This document shows, piece by piece, positions 7,786 through 17,922 of a DNA stretch of 52,178 nucleotides. The translations under genes were made by a program, and so were the position numbers. The notes under the pieces were generated by a model, which was not told the origin of the DNA, did no database searches, and saw only the letters and a program-made list of their open reading frames with translations. This DNA comes from Bryobacterales bacterium. Lineage in GTDB: Bacteria > Acidobacteriota > Terriglobia > Bryobacterales > Bryobacteraceae. Every line of letters begins with the position of its first letter. Within the stretch, counting starts at the first letter, position 1. The stretch spans positions 2,595 to 54,772 of the forward strand of contig JAEUQE010000028.1 in NCBI GenBank assembly GCA_016789785.1, in the 5' to 3' direction.

Positions 7786-9996
7786 TCATTGCGGCGGCGC
7801 TTCGATGTAGTAGATCCGCGTGCCGCCGCGGTCCGCAATTGGCTTCATTCCCCAAAGCTTTCCGTTGGCTTTGAAATCGTCGGCGCCCGGATCGCCTGGC
7901 GCAACCAGATAGTAGCGAACGCCGGCCGCGCGAAGTTCCTGCATCGCGGCACGGCGCAATCCCCGCAACTCATTCACCTTCGAAAAAACAGGCTGATCAT
8001 TGAGCTTCTTCCAACCTCCGGTGTCTCCCTGTCCTTCGAGCGTCAATTGCACCTGGCCCTGATCTTCTACGATTTCGAGCAGCACATTGTCGATGGTGCG
8101 AATCGCGCCGAGATCGAGCTCGATCCACATGCCTGGCCGGATGGGCTCGCCAATTCGCCAGCGCGAGACTGGACTGTTGTCGATCGCATATTGCACATAC
8201 CAGGGATTCACGTTTGATCGAATCCGCCAGTCAGCGGCACGCGGCAACTCCTTTTCGCCGCTGCGTACGCGCCACTCGCCGATGCTCCATTGGTCGGTGC
8301 CAGTGGCCGTCTGAACAAGGCGGAGACGCCGGATGCCCTGAGCCGGGAATGCAAAAGCGAGTCTGCCGGAAGGCGCGAGATCGGGAAACAATGCGCTCCA
8401 CACGAATTCGCCAAGCAGTCCGTTGCTCGCCGACATATAGGCGACGCGTAGCTCGCGAGACATGTAGGCGTCCGCGGCGCCGGAGAAACTAAACACCTGT
8501 TCGCCCGGTGGAACGAAGTCCTCAATCATTCGTGCGATGACGTAGGAAGGCGATCGTTCGCCGAGATATTTGTCTTCATTGGTGAGGCGCAGCGCGGCCG
8601 CCACGGGAATCCGCTCGAGCCGCCAGGTGTACGGTGAGCAGTAAGTCTTGAGGACATGTGGCCACGAGATCAGCGCGTGCACCACAACGAGAAAAGGCAA
8701 GATGCCTCGCGAGGCCTGCACAGCCATGGCGAGTGAGAGGGCGAGAAACGGCGCAGCGGGAATCAGAAAGCGGGTCCCGATGTTGTTGTAGTAAGGCGCG
8801 GCAAACACGGCGGCGGCCAGCAGCAACTGCCGGCCTTCCCGGCGGCGCAACGCGAACAGTGCAAGTGGCGTCAGCACGAAGACAGGCCCGAACATGCCGC
8901 CAAGCTGCCCACCCTTCACCGTGAGTTCCAAAGGAATCTCCGTCTTGCTCTTCAGTTGACCCCAGTTGCGCATCATCGCGACGTACTCGGTTTCAAATGC
9001 GATAGTCACATTCGGGTTCGGAAACAGGCGGTTCGCGAAAGGCGACAGTGGATTGCCGACAATGATCCAGTTCTTCGCCGCCCACGGCACCACCATCAGC
9101 AAAACGCAGGCAGCCATCGGAAGCACGGGCCGGAAACGGCGTGTCTTCCAAAGTACGAACAGCCCCGCGTAGGGAATCGCGAGCGCCGCGGTGTACTTCG
9201 CCGCGAAACAGAATCCGGCAAGCAGCCCGATCACCAGCAACAGTTTCGGCTCTCGCGAATCGCTCCAGATCTGAAGCAGGGCGAATACCGTAAACACAAC
9301 GCACGCCACCGCCACATCAATGTAAGCCGAGGTACCGTCCATGCCGATAACTGGAGCGCATAGCGCAAGCAACGCCCCGCCGATGCCAGCCAGCGGGAAG
9401 CCAAAACGGCGCGCATGATTGAGCATTACGGCTGGCAGCATCAGCGTGAACGCGCAGTGCACCAGCGCCGCCGAGGAATGGCGGCCGAACGCGAAGGCAA
9501 AGGTGAACAGCATCTCCACGCCCTGCGTCAGATTCGCGTACATGTTCGTGGTGATGCGGGAGAATCCGCGTTCCCGCAGATATCGCGCCACGAACCCGAG
9601 ATGATAGGAACTGCCATCGGGGCTCATCTCCGGAGCCATGGCGTTTGAGAGATAGAGGAAGGCGTATGCGGCCATTACCACGGTGAACAGGGCTCGCCAG
9701 TACTTCGGTAGAGGGAGAAAGGTCCGGTTGCTTCCGGTTCTCAGCAGACCTTCGCGCCAGGCCGCGGCAAGGATCAACAGTCCCACCACAAGGAACACGC
9801 CCTTCTTCGCCACTTGCGCGGCACAGCATACGAACACGATCAGGTGGAGCAGGCTCGCGCCGGTGACCGTCGCGAAAAGGGGCTCCTCCTCACGGAAAAA
9901 CTCGATGCGCAGACGCCGGAACAACAGGCGTCCCAGTGCATAGCTCACGGCAAACGTGAACGCGGCGCCGAAGAGGATATAGATCGCCTTTGGCAT
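7786..9996 (-). CDS. Polytopic membrane glycosyltransferase-like protein with C-terminal discoidin-like domain
   Basis: This 736-aa protein has roughly ten or more hydrophobic segments in its first 430 residues. An acidic loop near residues 120-130 (APEMSPDGSSYH) sits where GT-C glycosyltransferases carry their catalytic aspartates. The last 300 residues are soluble, with a stretch resembling an F5/8 type C (discoidin) fold (VSRWRIGEPIRPGMWIEL, then TIDNVLLEI). The likely role is transfer of lipid-linked sugars outside the membrane, with a carbohydrate-sensing tail. ATG 9996 overlaps the upstream lipoprotein stop (TGATG). The kinase gene follows after 21 nt. Confidence 0.7.
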   Translation of the reverse strand: MPKAIYILFGAAFTFAVSYALGRLLFRRLRIEFFREEEPLFATVTGASLLHLIVFVCCAAQVAKKGVFLVVGLLILAAAWREGLLRTGSNRTFLPLPKYWRALFTVVMAAYAFLYLSNAMAPEMSPDGSSYHLGFVARYLRERGFSRITTNMYANLTQGVEMLFTFAFAFGRHSSAALVHCAFTLMLPAVMLNHARRFGFPLAGIGGALLALCAPVIGMDGTSAYIDVAVACVVFTVFALLQIWSDSREPKLLLVIGLLAGFCFAAKYTAALAIPYAGLFVLWKTRRFRPVLPMAACVLLMVVPWAAKNWIIVGNPLSPFANRLFPNPNVTIAFETEYVAMMRNWGQLKSKTEIPLELTVKGGQLGGMFGPVFVLTPLALFALRRREGRQLLLAAAVFAAPYYNNIGTRFLIPAAPFLALSLAMAVQASRGILPFLVVVHALISWPHVLKTYCSPYTWRLERIPVAAALRLTNEDKYLGERSPSYVIARMIEDFVPPGEQVFSFSGAADAYMSRELRVAYMSASNGLLGEFVWSALFPDLAPSGRLAFAFPAQGIRRLRLVQTATGTDQWSIGEWRVRSGEKELPRAADWRIRSNVNPWYVQYAIDNSPVSRWRIGEPIRPGMWIELDLGAIRTIDNVLLEIVEDQGQVQLTLEGQGDTGGWKKLNDQPVFSKVNELRGLRRAAMQELRAAGVRYYLVAPGDPGADDFKANGKLWGMKPIADRGGTRIYYIEAPPQ

Positions 9997-10526
9997 CAGA
10001 GCCTGAATCCCGCGGAGACGACGAGAAACGCCAGCTTCACACGATCAGTTTCACCCAGGATGAACTTGTCGGCTTCCGCGGTAACCACCACGGGTTGATC
10101 CGTGCGCAATAACTCCGCCGCCACAGGCGTTTCGAAACGCTTGATGCCTGGCGTATCGTAGCGGGCTTCGCCGATCGGCTTGCCATCCAGGGTGAAACGG
10201 AAATGGACAGGGCCGGTTTTTGCGAAGGTGTTCTCGTTGATCACGAAGTCCATGAAATACTTCAGGCCCTGCGTGGCGGAGAGCTGAAACCGCAAGTCGA
10301 GCCGGGGTTCGCACCAACGCCATTTCGCGCCGGGCTCATTCGTAATGGTTCCACGCACGATGTATCCGTCGGCTTGCGGCGATTCCATGGAGATCATTTC
10401 GCCGACGATGGCGGGCTCGGAATTCGGATCGAACACGCGTTGCAATGGCGGTGCATAGGGACGGGAGGCGGGCTTGCAGCCGCAGAGACACATCGCCAAC
10501 ATGATGATTCGGAGCCGGGAAACCAC
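9996..10526 (-). CDS. Small lipoprotein of unknown function
   Basis: The frame stays open far upstream into the DUF885 gene, but a sensible start is GTG 10526 (or ATG 10502). From 10526 the 176-aa product begins MVSRLRIIMLAMCLCG: a short basic n-region, a hydrophobic core and a LAMC lipobox. The mature part (for example GYIVRGTITNEPGAKWRW and GPVHFRFTLDGKPIGEARY) looks like a small beta-sandwich, but I recognise no family. Its stop codon overlaps the start of the membrane glycosyltransferase-like gene, so the two are probably made together and may work together at the envelope. Confidence 0.65.
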   Translation of the reverse strand: MVSRLRIIMLAMCLCGCKPASRPYAPPLQRVFDPNSEPAIVGEMISMESPQADGYIVRGTITNEPGAKWRWCEPRLDLRFQLSATQGLKYFMDFVINENTFAKTGPVHFRFTLDGKPIGEARYDTPGIKRFETPVAAELLRTDQPVVVTAEADKFILGETDRVKLAFLVVSAGFRL

Positions 10527-10567
10527 GAAACTAGCGAGTATAGCTGATTCGGTGCGCACCGCCGGCG

Positions 10568-12307
10568 CTACTCGATCAGCCGTCCGAGGATCCTCATGGG
10601 TACGGCGCTCTGACGAAGAGCTTTCTCGTGAAATGCGGAAAGGCGGAACTGCGCGCCTTGTTTCGACTGCACCGCCTGGCGCAAAGCCGACCATTCGCGG
10701 TATCCCACAAAGTAGGTACAGAGTTGCGTGGACGAGAGCTTGGCCCGGCGCAACTTCGCAACGGCTTCTTCCTCTTCCTGAAACGTCTCGTTCACCATCA
10801 GCCGCATCGCCTCGTCGTCCTGCATGTTGCGTGTATGCATGCTGACGTCGAGGATGGCGTTCGCAATCACACGCAGTTGCTGCTTCAGGAAGGTGAGCCG
10901 CAGTTCCGGACTTCCGCCGAGATAGCCTTCGTCGAGCATCATCCCTGTGGCATAGACGGCCCACCCTTCGACATAGGCTCCGTTGCCGAAAACACTCCGC
11001 AACGCGCGTCGTCCGGTTGGCTGGACATCGTTGGCGTATTCCAACTGTACATAGTGGCCGGGCATGGCTTCGTGAATCGTGAGAAGCTTCAGGCCATAGT
11101 CGTTGTATTCCCGCAGCTTTGACTCAATCCGGGCGGCGGGCCATGTTTTCGGAATCGGTGTCAACCAGTAGAATGCTCCGAGTTGAGGTTCAAGCGCGGG
11201 AGCCGCCGCGAATCCGCCCACGGCGTAGATGCCTCGCATGAACTCCGGCGTCTCGATCACCTGCAGATTGTCGCGAGGCGGCAAGGCCAGGAGCCCTTTC
11301 TGCTTCACGAATTGACGCGCTTCCTCGAGGTCACGCCGGGCGTTCGCAAAGTAGTTATCGGCGGTTGCGTGCTTTTGTGCGATCAACCTTAAGGCTTCGG
11401 AGACTGTCGCATTCAGATCCTGCCCGCTACTCTTGCCTGGCAGCAGTTTCAAGGCGAGTTGCAGCATCTGGTTCCGTGTTTCGGTGAGCATCTGCCGCGC
11501 GTCGGCGAGGACTTTCTCCGGAGTCATGGCGGTCCCCAGCGTGTGGCGAAGCTTTGGGGCGAAATGCTGGCCCAGGCGCCAATCCCGCTTGCGGCGCTCG
11601 AAGTCCTTTTCCAGCCACGCATCGAAGTCGCGTAGCGCAATCAATGCCAGTCCGGCCGCGCGGTCGTAGTTGTCACGAAGCCCCGGCGGCACCTTTGCAC
11701 GGATCTCGCTGTCAATCAGCGCGATGTTGCCCTGGTTCTCCTCCAAGGCCGTGGTGCGCCAGATCTCCGGGGAGTCCACCAGATTTTCCTTCGCCACACC
11801 GAGGAACTTTGGGATCTGGGAGAGGCGGGCGATGATGTGCCCAACGCGTACGGGCAGGGGCGCATACTCGAGGACAAGCGGCGCGAACAGCGCGTTGCCG
11901 ATCGTTTCGACGTAGAGGGCCGGGTTGTGCTTGTAGCTCTCGATCTGATTCAGTTCGAGAAGCGCCAGATCCACCTGGTCCTCCACGATGCTCAAGTCGG
12001 CGATGGATTGGGCCGAGAGTGCCTCGCGGGGAAGTTGGTTCAAGCGCTGTTTTGCCGACTCGTAGAAGGTCCGTTGGACCCGCAGGCCCTGTTGGCTGTA
12101 ATCCTCGAGGATCTCGTCGAGCGACACGCCCGCATGTTCGTGATACCCGGAATTGGTTGCAAGTGAAGGATTCAGGCCGAGCGCGCCGAAGACGAAGTCC
12201 GAAACAATCGCGCTCGCGACCGCATCCGCTTCGGAGGGACCTTCCTGGCGGCCGCAGGAACTGAGGAGCAGCAGTGCCGCGCAGGCCAGCGCGCTAGCTC
12301 TGTACAT
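10568..12307 (-). CDS. DUF885 family lipoprotein, putative metallohydrolase
   Basis: Starting at ATG 12307 (an in-frame GTG lies at 12316), this 579-aa protein has a lipoprotein signal with lipobox LSSC. The DUF885 hallmark HEAMPGHY is near residue 412, an HExxxGH-type zinc site that places the family near gluzincin peptidases. The following segments (YANDVQPTGRRALRSVFGNGAYVEGWAVYATGM, broken here by prose, cover the conserved second Glu) also match. It is likely a periplasmic or outer-membrane-anchored peptidase. The start overlaps the end of rmlD by 14 nt. Confidence 0.88.
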   Translation of the reverse strand: MYRASALACAALLLLSSCGRQEGPSEADAVASAIVSDFVFGALGLNPSLATNSGYHEHAGVSLDEILEDYSQQGLRVQRTFYESAKQRLNQLPREALSAQSIADLSIVEDQVDLALLELNQIESYKHNPALYVETIGNALFAPLVLEYAPLPVRVGHIIARLSQIPKFLGVAKENLVDSPEIWRTTALEENQGNIALIDSEIRAKVPPGLRDNYDRAAGLALIALRDFDAWLEKDFERRKRDWRLGQHFAPKLRHTLGTAMTPEKVLADARQMLTETRNQMLQLALKLLPGKSSGQDLNATVSEALRLIAQKHATADNYFANARRDLEEARQFVKQKGLLALPPRDNLQVIETPEFMRGIYAVGGFAAAPALEPQLGAFYWLTPIPKTWPAARIESKLREYNDYGLKLLTIHEAMPGHYVQLEYANDVQPTGRRALRSVFGNGAYVEGWAVYATGMMLDEGYLGGSPELRLTFLKQQLRVIANAILDVSMHTRNMQDDEAMRLMVNETFQEEEEAVAKLRRAKLSSTQLCTYFVGYREWSALRQAVQSKQGAQFRLSAFHEKALRQSAVPMRILGRLIE

Positions 12308-13172
12308 AGCGCTCACGCAATTGCAGATAACTGCGAACCGCGACTTCGAGCGAGGGGAATGGCTGGACGCCGAGGCTTTCCATATTCGCGTTTGAGAGGG
12401 CGGAGTACTTCGGCCGGCGCGCGGCTGTGCGGTATTCGCGTTCGTTTGTCGCGCGCAATTCCGGATTCAGGCCAGCCAGCTTGAAGATCAAGGCGGCGTA
12501 GTGATACCACGAGATTGGTGTACCGCCACCGATGTGAAAGAGGCCCCGCGCTCCGCGTTCCAAAAGATCCGCGCTCCGGGATGCGAGCAGCGGCGCATAG
12601 GCTGGTGACGCGACGTGATCCTCCACTACCCGGATGGTCTGATTCTCCTTTGCCAGACGCAGCATCAGTTCGATGAAGTTGCCTCGTGCTGTGCGAAGAC
12701 CGCCGGGTCCGAACACGCCGGAAGTCCGGATGATCAGCACTTTGTCGAGGTAAGCCTGTGCGTACATCTCGCCCGCAAGCTTCGACACACCGTAGGCGCC
12801 GAGGGGATGCGTCGCGTCGGTCTCGACATAGGGCGCGCGTTTGGCTCCGTCGAACACATAGTCGGTGGAGAAGTGCACCAGCAGCGCGTCGTTCTGTCGG
12901 CAGGCCATCGCGAGATTGCGCACGGCAAGCGAATTGGCCAGATAGGCCGCTTGGGGCTCTTTTTCGGCGAGGTCCACCTGATTGTACGCGGCGGCATTGA
13001 TGACAACGGACGGGTCCGATGAGGCGACGGCCTGCTCCACTCGGGAGGCGTCCGTGATGTCGAGTTCGGAGCGTTGGAAGCCAGTGACCTGATAGCCGCG
13101 GTCAGTGAACTCGCGCACGAGTTCGACGCCGAGCTGTCCACCACTTCCAACGATGAGTGCGCGTTTGTCCAT
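12294..13172 (-). CDS. rmlD: dTDP-4-dehydrorhamnose reductase (RmlD) family
   Basis: The frame is open further upstream, but homology begins at ATG 13172 (MDKRALIVGSGGQLGVEL), giving 292 aa, normal for RmlD. It is an extended short-chain dehydrogenase: the GxxGxxG nucleotide loop is present as GSGGQLG, followed by NAAAYNQVD, HFSTDYVFDG and YGVSKLAGE (catalytic Tyr and Lys). RmlD reduces dTDP-4-keto-rhamnose in the last step of dTDP-rhamnose synthesis. rmlA, rmlB and rmlC are not nearby, but a membrane glycosyltransferase-like protein in the same gene run fits a role in surface polysaccharide. Confidence 0.88.
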   Translation of the reverse strand: MDKRALIVGSGGQLGVELVREFTDRGYQVTGFQRSELDITDASRVEQAVASSDPSVVINAAAYNQVDLAEKEPQAAYLANSLAVRNLAMACRQNDALLVHFSTDYVFDGAKRAPYVETDATHPLGAYGVSKLAGEMYAQAYLDKVLIIRTSGVFGPGGLRTARGNFIELMLRLAKENQTIRVVEDHVASPAYAPLLASRSADLLERGARGLFHIGGGTPISWYHYAALIFKLAGLNPELRATNEREYRTAARRPKYSALSNANMESLGVQPFPSLEVAVRSYLQLRERYVQS

Positions 13173-13245
13173 TTGCAGTAAACAGGATAGCGCGCTAAGG
13201 TGGCGTAACTGAAGGCTGGATGTATCGAGGGGGGCAGGGAAACCG

Positions 13246-13608
13246 CTACGGGCGAGCGATGGGACTGACCCAGGGTGCTTCCGATGGGCTCGCGCCGGCA
13301 CCTTCCTCTGCAAGGCTGCCCATCAATGCGGTGAGGGCCGCCACGTCCGACACGGAATGCGCCAGCGCAATGCCAAGCGCGAAGCCGTTCGCCTCCTGGT
13401 GGCAATAGCAGACGTCGCCGAGGAGCAACAGGTCGCCGGCGTCGATACGGACGGGCGCACTGAGAGGCACGGCGCACTCTGCTGTGATCCGAGCGCCGCG
13501 GCCGGAGATGTTCTGCAGCGTAGCTGGGATCGGAGGGGCATTGCTGCTGAGCAAGGTGACAATCGCTGGTTTGCGGCAGTCAAAACGAGGTTCTCGACGG
13601 CGCTCCAT
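13246..13608 (-). CDS. PilZ-domain protein
   Basis: The domain begins at ATG 13608 (MERRREPRF), giving 120 aa; an ATG at 13629 would add seven residues. The frame extends further but would overlap the VapB gene, which is unlikely. The RRxxR element (RRREPRF) and the later NISGRGARI (D/NxSxxG) are the two parts of the c-di-GMP-binding PilZ signature. A single stand-alone domain suggests a c-di-GMP effector, possibly linked to the polysaccharide genes downstream (rmlD begins 73 nt later). Confidence 0.8.
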   Translation of the reverse strand: MERRREPRFDCRKPAIVTLLSSNAPPIPATLQNISGRGARITAECAVPLSAPVRIDAGDLLLLGDVCYCHQEANGFALGIALAHSVSDVAALTALMGSLAEEGAGASPSEAPWVSPIARP

Positions 13609-13691
13609 ACCTCGCGTATCGGCCAGCATCGCGAAGGTGTGAATCGGGGTGAGGGGGCGTCTGTTCCATCGGACCCGTATCGCCTTATTCA

Positions 13692-13707
13692 CAATATGGC
13701 AATATGG
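13692..13707. promoter_or_regulatory. Tandem octamer directly upstream of vapB
   Basis: Two perfect adjacent copies of CAATATGG (13692-13699 and 13700-13707) end 4 nt before the antitoxin ATG, in an AT-rich patch within GC-rich DNA. VapBC operons are usually repressed by the VapB-VapC complex binding short repeats at the promoter, so this is a candidate operator. Confidence 0.45.
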
Positions 13708-13711
13708 GTAT

Positions 13712-13969
13712 ATGAAGACGACGGTGGAAATCGCTGATCCGCTGATGAACCAAGTTAAGAGTATCGCCGCCAAGGAGCGTATCAGCTTCCGAGTGCTGGT
13801 GGAGGAAGGTCTGCGTGCCGTGGTTGAGCGCCGCATGGTGAGTGCCCACCAGCCTTTTCGGCTTCGCGACGGCAGTTTTCGGGGCGGTGAAGGGCTCCGG
13901 CCAGGGGTCGAGTTGAAGGACCTGACTGCATTGGCTTACGAAGCCGAAGGCGAATCCGTTCTGCGATGA
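13712..13969 (+). CDS. vapB: VapB-type antitoxin
   Basis: This 85-aa protein starts at ATG 13712; the longer open frame from 13649 has no supporting features. The N-terminus (MKTTVEIADPLMNQVK, then RISFRVLVEEGLRAVVERR) is a ribbon-helix-helix DNA-binding domain. The C-terminal tail would wrap the toxin. It overlaps the PIN toxin gene by 4 nt (ATGA). Confidence 0.85.
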   Translation: MKTTVEIADPLMNQVKSIAAKERISFRVLVEEGLRAVVERRMVSAHQPFRLRDGSFRGGEGLRPGVELKDLTALAYEAEGESVLR

Positions 13970-14400
13970 CCGCGGTTGACACGAACATTCTGATCTACGC
14001 GCACCGGCAGGATCTGCCTTGTCACTTGGCGTGCGCCGCTGCCGTAAGGCGACTGGCCGAAGGGACACTCCCATGGGGAATACCCTGGCCTTGTGTCCAC
14101 GAATTTCTCTCCGTCACTACAAATCCGCGGATTTTCGCGACGCCAAGTCCGCCCGAACTTGCGGTCCAGCAAATTGAGTTCTGGATGGAGTCTCCGGCGC
14201 TCCGCTTGCTTGGCGAGCCCTCTGGCTATTGGGAGAAGCTTCGAGCATCATTTATCCAAGGAAGACTGCGCGGCGCGCAGGTGCATGACGCGCGGATCCA
14301 TGCAATCTGCCTCGCACACGGCGTGCAAGAACTCTGGTCGGCAGACCGGGACTATTCCAGAATGCGCGGTTTGAGGATCGTGAATCCCTGCCTGGAATAG
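13966..14400 (+). CDS. vapC: VapC-type PIN-domain ribonuclease toxin
   Basis: This 144-aa PIN domain has its acidic metal site visible: VDTNILIYA (first Asp), CVHEFLSV (Glu), HDARIHAICLAHG (Asp) and the C-terminal WSADRDY. Known VapC toxins cut tRNA or rRNA in a Mg-dependent way and are inhibited by VapB. The start codon overlaps the vapB stop. Confidence 0.9.
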   Translation: MTAVDTNILIYAHRQDLPCHLACAAAVRRLAEGTLPWGIPWPCVHEFLSVTTNPRIFATPSPPELAVQQIEFWMESPALRLLGEPSGYWEKLRASFIQGRLRGAQVHDARIHAICLAHGVQELWSADRDYSRMRGLRIVNPCLE

Positions 14401-14550
14401 GGCTCCGGATCTCGCCCCATTCCGCGACTTCCTGCGGCTTTCCGGCATAATAAGAGTGATCTGCTAACCACCAAGTGCATCCTCCGTCCAATGGAGTTGC
14501 GACACGTTTCACCGTGCCGGCGTTCGTGTACCCAATCAAAAAGAGATTCT

Positions 14551-17500
14551 ATGAACCTTCGATATCTACCCCTGCTCGGTCTGACTCTGCTCACGCTCAC
14601 CAGCGCCAGCGGCCAGACGAAACTCCTCCGCTTCCCCGACCTGCACCAGGACCATGTGGTATTCACCCATGCCGGCGACCTGTGGAAAGCGCCTGCCGGC
14701 GGAGGCAATGCCATCCGCCTCACCACGCATCCGGGGCTGGAGATTTTCGCAAAGTTCTCCCCCGACGGGAATTGGATCGCCTTCACGGGCCAATACGACG
14801 GCGATGAGCAGGTCTACGTGATGCCCGCCTCAGGCGGCGTGCCCAAACAACTCACTTACTATCCCGCGCGCGGACCGTTGCCTGCTCGCTGGGGCTACGA
14901 CAACGTGGTGATGGGATGGACCCCCGACGGCAAGGGCATCGTGTTTCGCTCGCAGCGCGACTACTTTTCGACTGCCGATGGGCGGCTCTACACGGTCCCG
15001 GTGGAAGGTGGACTGCCCAAGGCGCTGCCAATGCCCGTGGCCGGTTTCGGCGATCTCTCGCCGGACGGAGCGAAGGCTGTGTACAGTCCCCTTTCCCGCG
15101 ACTTCCGCACCTGGAAGCGCTACCAGGGCGGCTGGGCCCAGGATCTCTATACGTTTGACATGAAGTCGCACCAGATTGAGCCGGTGTCGCACTCGCCGCG
15201 CACCGAACGCGACCCGATGTGGATTGGCAGCAAGATCTGCTTTTCGAGTGATCGCAGCGGCACCATGAATCTCTACGAATTCGACCCGGCGACAAAGAAG
15301 ACGCGCGCTCTTACGGATTACAAGGACTGGGATGTGCGCTGGCCGGCCCGTGGCAATGGCTCGCAGATCGTCTACGAACTGAATGGCGAGATCCACGTGG
15401 TGGACACAAAGCCCGGCAGTAAGCCCCGGAAGCTCGCCATCAACGTGCCGAATGACGCCGTGGCGACGCGGCCCGCCACGAAGCGCGTGGGAGGCCAGAT
15501 TGGCAGCGTGCAACTGAGCCCGAAGGGCGAGAGAGCGCTGCTGACGGCTCGCGGCGATATCTTCACCTTGCCCGCGGAGACGGGTGTGGTTCGCAACCTG
15601 ACGAAAACCTCGGGCGCACAGGATAAGTCGCCTTCCTGGTCGCCTGACGGCAGTAAGATCGCCTATGTTTCCGACGCGTCCGGCGAGGAAGAAATCTATC
15701 TGATCAATCAGGATGGATCCGGTAAGCCGGAGCAGTTGACTTCCGGCAGCAAGGCCTTCATCTTCTCGCTCGACTGGTCGCCTGACGGCAAGAAGCTTGC
15801 CTACACGGACAAAGAAGGCAAGCTGTATGTGCTCGATGTCGCGTCGAAGTCGAAGAAGGAAATCGCCGACGCGCCCATCAACTTCATTCAGAGTTACGAA
15901 TGGGCTCCCGATAGCGCGCACATCGTGTATTCGCGCGGATTGCCCAATGACCATTCGGCGATCTTCATCTGGAGTGACAAGGATGGCAAGACGCGTCAGG
16001 TGACGAGTGAGCTGTTTGACTCACGGTCGCCAAGCTGGGATCCCGAGGGCAACTACCTCTTTTTCGCGAGTGAGCGCGAATTTCAGCCACAGATCAGCGG
16101 CAAGGAATTCAACTTCGCCACGGCACGCGGCTACGGCATCTTCGCCATGGCCCTGCGCAAGGACGTGAAGCACCCGTTCCCGCCAAAGAGCGATGAAGTA
16201 ACTATCGAAAAGAAGGACGAAAAGAAGGACGAGAAGAAAGACGAGAAGAAAGACGCCAAGAAGCCCGAGTTCTCGATTGATTGGGACGGGCTGGAATCGC
16301 GCGTGGCCCGTGCACCGGTTGCTTCGAATAACTACTTCGGCATCGCCGCTGTAAAAGGCCATCTGGTCTACGCGCGCACTGGTAACTTCTATTACGGGCG
16401 TGAGTCCGACCGTCCCACCGATCTCGTGATCTTCTCCATGTCCGACCGCAAGGAAACCGTACTCGCGGAGAACATCGGCGGCTATTCCCTCGCATCGTCG
16501 GGCAATAAGGTCATCGTGCGCCAAGGGCCCGCGATCAACATCTACGACGCCACGCCGCGCGGCAAAGATAGCCGCAAGACCGTTTCCACCGCGGCTCTCT
16601 CCGTGGAGCGAGTGCCCTCGCAGGAGTTTGCCCAGATCTTCAATGAAGTGTGGCGCCGCTTTCGCGACTTCTTCTACGTCCAGAACATGCACGGCTACGA
16701 TTGGGAAGCGCTCCGCCGGCAGTATGCGCCACAACTCGAATATGTGGGCCATCGCTCGGATTTGAACTACGTGATCGGCGAGATGATTTCGGAGCTGAAC
16801 GTCGGCCACGCGTACATTGATGGCGGCGACTTCGAAACTCCGGAGCGTCCGCGTGTTGCCCTGCCTGGCGCGCGTTTCGAACTCGACGAACCAAGCGGCC
16901 GCTACCGGATTGCGAAGATCTTCAAGGGCCACAACGAGGAGCCGCTCTACCGTTCCCCGCTCACCGAAGTCGGCGTGAATGCGAAAGTGGGCGATTATGT
17001 TCTGGAGATCGACGGCGAGGATCTTCAGGCGCCTGCGAATCCCTACCGTCTGCTGCGCGGCAAAGCCGATCAGCCGGTACGCCTCCTGCTGAATGACCGC
17101 CCGGCCAAGGATGGAGCGCGCGAGACCACTTACAATCCCATTACCAACGAGACCAACTTGATCTATCTCGAATGGGTGGAGGGAAATCGTAGGAAGGTTA
17201 GTGAGATGACGAATGGCCGCGTCGGTTACCTGCATGTTCCCGACATGGGCGCCAACGGCATTCGCGAATTCATCAAGTGGTATTACGGCCAGATTCGCAA
17301 GGAAGGCCTGGTGATTGACGTCCGTGGCAACGGCGGCGGAAACGTGTCGCAGATGCTGATCGAGCGGTTGCGGCGTCAGTTACTCGGGACCCGGTTCAGC
17401 CGTATCAGTGACGAGCCATCCACTTATCCGCAAACGACCTTCCACGGGCACATGGTGTGCCTGCTGAGCGAAACCTCGGCCTCGGATGGCGACATTTTCC

Positions 17501-17868
17501 CCTATATGTTCCGGCAGGCGGGTCTGGGTCCCCTGATCGGCAAGCGCTCGTGGGGAGGCGTGGTCGGCATCACGAGTTACGGTCCGCTGCTGGATGGCGG
17601 CGTGGTCAACGTGCCGCAGTTCGCTTCGAATAACCTGCAGGGCGACTGGGTGATCGAGGGCGAAGGCGTCACGCCCGATATCGTGGTGGAGAACGATCCG
17701 AAGTCGGTGATCGAGGGCAAGGATCCGCAGTTGGAGCGCGGCGTAGCGGAAGTGATGAAGAAGATCCAGCAAGCGCCGAAGAAACTGCCGTCGCGCCCGA
17801 AGGATCCGGTGAAGACGCCCCAGCCGGTGACGGAAGTCCGGAAGTCGGCGACGACCGGCGGCAACTAA
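14551..17868 (+). CDS. Exported tricorn-type S41 protease
   Basis: Starting at ATG 14551 after an AAGAGA site, this 1105-aa protein has a Sec signal peptide ([21 protein letters not shown]). WD40/PD40-like propeller repeats (many SPDGxxI motifs) fill roughly residues 25-540. A lysine/glutamate linker of repeated KKDE units covers about 551-571. A second, less clear beta region, a PDZ-like domain and an S41 core follow. Catalytic residues match tricorn: His753 in ELNVGHAY and Ser978-Asp979 in [10 protein letters not shown]. Tricorn-type enzymes trim peptides into short products. The signal peptide puts this one outside the cytoplasm. A hairpin follows the stop. Confidence 0.92.
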   Translation: MNLRYLPLLGLTLLTLTSASGQTKLLRFPDLHQDHVVFTHAGDLWKAPAGGGNAIRLTTHPGLEIFAKFSPDGNWIAFTGQYDGDEQVYVMPASGGVPKQLTYYPARGPLPARWGYDNVVMGWTPDGKGIVFRSQRDYFSTADGRLYTVPVEGGLPKALPMPVAGFGDLSPDGAKAVYSPLSRDFRTWKRYQGGWAQDLYTFDMKSHQIEPVSHSPRTERDPMWIGSKICFSSDRSGTMNLYEFDPATKKTRALTDYKDWDVRWPARGNGSQIVYELNGEIHVVDTKPGSKPRKLAINVPNDAVATRPATKRVGGQIGSVQLSPKGERALLTARGDIFTLPAETGVVRNLTKTSGAQDKSPSWSPDGSKIAYVSDASGEEEIYLINQDGSGKPEQLTSGSKAFIFSLDWSPDGKKLAYTDKEGKLYVLDVASKSKKEIADAPINFIQSYEWAPDSAHIVYSRGLPNDHSAIFIWSDKDGKTRQVTSELFDSRSPSWDPEGNYLFFASEREFQPQISGKEFNFATARGYGIFAMALRKDVKHPFPPKSDEVTIEKKDEKKDEKKDEKKDAKKPEFSIDWDGLESRVARAPVASNNYFGIAAVKGHLVYARTGNFYYGRESDRPTDLVIFSMSDRKETVLAENIGGYSLASSGNKVIVRQGPAINIYDATPRGKDSRKTVSTAALSVERVPSQEFAQIFNEVWRRFRDFFYVQNMHGYDWEALRRQYAPQLEYVGHRSDLNYVIGEMISELNVGHAYIDGGDFETPERPRVALPGARFELDEPSGRYRIAKIFKGHNEEPLYRSPLTEVGVNAKVGDYVLEIDGEDLQAPANPYRLLRGKADQPVRLLLNDRPAKDGARETTYNPITNETNLIYLEWVEGNRRKVSEMTNGRVGYLHVPDMGANGIREFIKWYYGQIRKEGLVIDVRGNGGGNVSQMLIERLRRQLLGTRFSRISDEPSTYPQTTFHGHMVCLLSETSASDGDIFPYMFRQAGLGPLIGKRSWGGVVGITSYGPLLDGGVVNVPQFASNNLQGDWVIEGEGVTPDIVVENDPKSVIEGKDPQLERGVAEVMKKIQQAPKKLPSRPKDPVKTPQPVTEVRKSATTGGN

Positions 17869-17887
17869 CTCGATCTTAGTCGGATCA

Positions 17888-17922
17888 AGCGGCCCAGCAG
17901 CGCAGAGCGTTGCTGGGCCGCT
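17888..17922 (+). terminator. Hairpin after the tricorn-like gene
   Basis: Arms AGCGGCCCAGCA (17888-17899) and TGCTGGGCCGCT (17911-17922) pair perfectly. Three more pairs (one G-T) extend inward to a 5-nt loop. It lies 20 nt after the stop codon. No T-run follows, so it is either a weak intrinsic terminator or a 3'-end stabiliser, perhaps acting with Rho. Confidence 0.6.

Noticed and set aside
10527..10964. Upstream extension of the small lipoprotein frame
   Set aside because: It overlaps the coding part of the DUF885 gene in another frame and is Arg-rich nonsense; the lipoprotein signal begins later.
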